In this document: piece by piece, positions 63,415 through 64,000 of the stretch
How the letters are laid out: each line of letters begins with the position of its first letter
Position numbering within the stretch: the stretch's first letter is position 1
Source of the DNA: Urechis unicinctus
Taxonomy: Eukaryota > Annelida > Polychaeta > Xenopneusta > Urechidae
Reading direction: 5' to 3'
Assembly: GCA_034190875.2 (NCBI GenBank)
Contig: CM067344.1
Location: 26,748,903 to 26,812,902, forward strand
Length of the DNA: 64,000 nucleotides
The notes under the pieces: generated by a model
What the model was told of the DNA's origin: nothing
Seen by the model: the letters and a program-made list of their open reading frames with translations, nothing else
Database searches by the model: none
Position numbers and translations under genes: made by a program

Positions 63415-64000
63415 GTGTAAAGCCTATCAAATGTCATTTCTGCAATGTAACATGTGAAAAGCAGAGTTTTCTTTCCAGTCGTTCAGCAATGTATTCATAG
63501 TCATGCCCTCTAAACGTCATGATATATCTAGCAATAATGTTGTGTCATCATAGCGTGGTCAAACCTGATCACGTTATGCTTTTCGTGTTAGCAAGATGGA
63601 GTGATATGGTGGTTTCCTCAACCGCTCAGTCGTGTTTATACCATTCACCTAGAACATGCTGTAATCAGGCCCTGTGCAGACAGGGTAGTTGCATGGGACG
63701 TGGAAAGGGAGGGTGGGGGTGGACCGGGTATTGCACAGGTGGAGGACTATATGGGCAATGACCAAAGGGACACAGGGGAAGCCTGTACGGTGCTGTGACA
63801 TCGTGTGTATGAAGGGGCATTGAGTATATTCACCACGGAGTCGACTGTAACTGCGTGTCACGATTATAGACGATTCTGGGAATCGATTTACTGAGCCAAG
63901 TTAATTTAATTCATATGTTTTATGTCTGGCCGTGTTCACGAAACATAAGAATACATTTAACAACATGCCACGTCAGTGTTATAACATGATCTTGGTAGAT

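Larger units (their letters stand above)
57420..64000. repeat. Tandem segmental duplication, copy 3 (cut by window end)
   Basis: Shares landmarks with copies 1 and 2: CACCGAGGCTTTCGTGCACG near 58950, PAN gene start at 61157, hypothetical exon at 63414. A deletion of about 0.64 kb relative to copy 2 is joined near 62936. Confidence 0.9.

Overview
The window looks like nuclear DNA of an invertebrate metazoan. It is A+T-rich, has GT-AG introns and sparse short exons, carries (TA)n and (CA)n microsatellites, and contains decayed copies of LINE, pogo-like and Ty3/Gypsy elements. The gene content (ABHD1/3, TMEM201, a quiver/sleepless-like Ly-6 protein, PAN/apple-like secreted proteins) would suit a mollusc or another lophotrochozoan. 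That placement is inference; nothing in the sequence fixes the species.

Layout. 1-4855 (minus): the first five exons of an ABHD1/ABHD3-type alpha/beta hydrolase, running off the left edge. Its last visible intron is filled by a 2.7-kb, 20-bp minisatellite that appears to be an amplified copy of the neighbouring splice-donor sequence. 5260-11865 (plus): a complete ten-exon TMEM201/SAMP1 (inner nuclear membrane) gene, head to head with the hydrolase across about 400 bp, with a minisatellite beginning at its stop codon. 13.2-13.8 kb: a dead pogo/Tigger-type transposase. 14.4-16.4 kb: degenerate A+T-rich repeats. 18065-19038 (minus): a complete three-exon GPI-anchored Ly-6/uPAR-type gene.

20.3-31.3 kb is a nest of mobile DNA. 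A LINE reverse-transcriptase relic is followed by a unit bounded by 63-bp inverted repeats (21707-21769 and 31269-31331). Between these repeats lie remains of a gene with SAP, YqaJ-like nuclease and PHD-finger parts. A 7.4-kb Ty3/Gypsy element on the minus strand is inserted in the SAP exon; it keeps Gag and integrase but has lost protease, reverse transcriptase and RNase H.

32.35-64.0 kb holds three diverged copies of a 12-13 kb tandem duplication, the third cut by the window edge. Each carries, on the minus strand, a two-exon gene for a small secreted PAN/apple-like protein, plus other short conserved open stretches that I cannot name. Copies differ by indels, frame changes and premature stops, so this looks like a young, decaying gene cluster. 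No tRNA, rRNA, CRISPR array or bacterial-type operon was seen.
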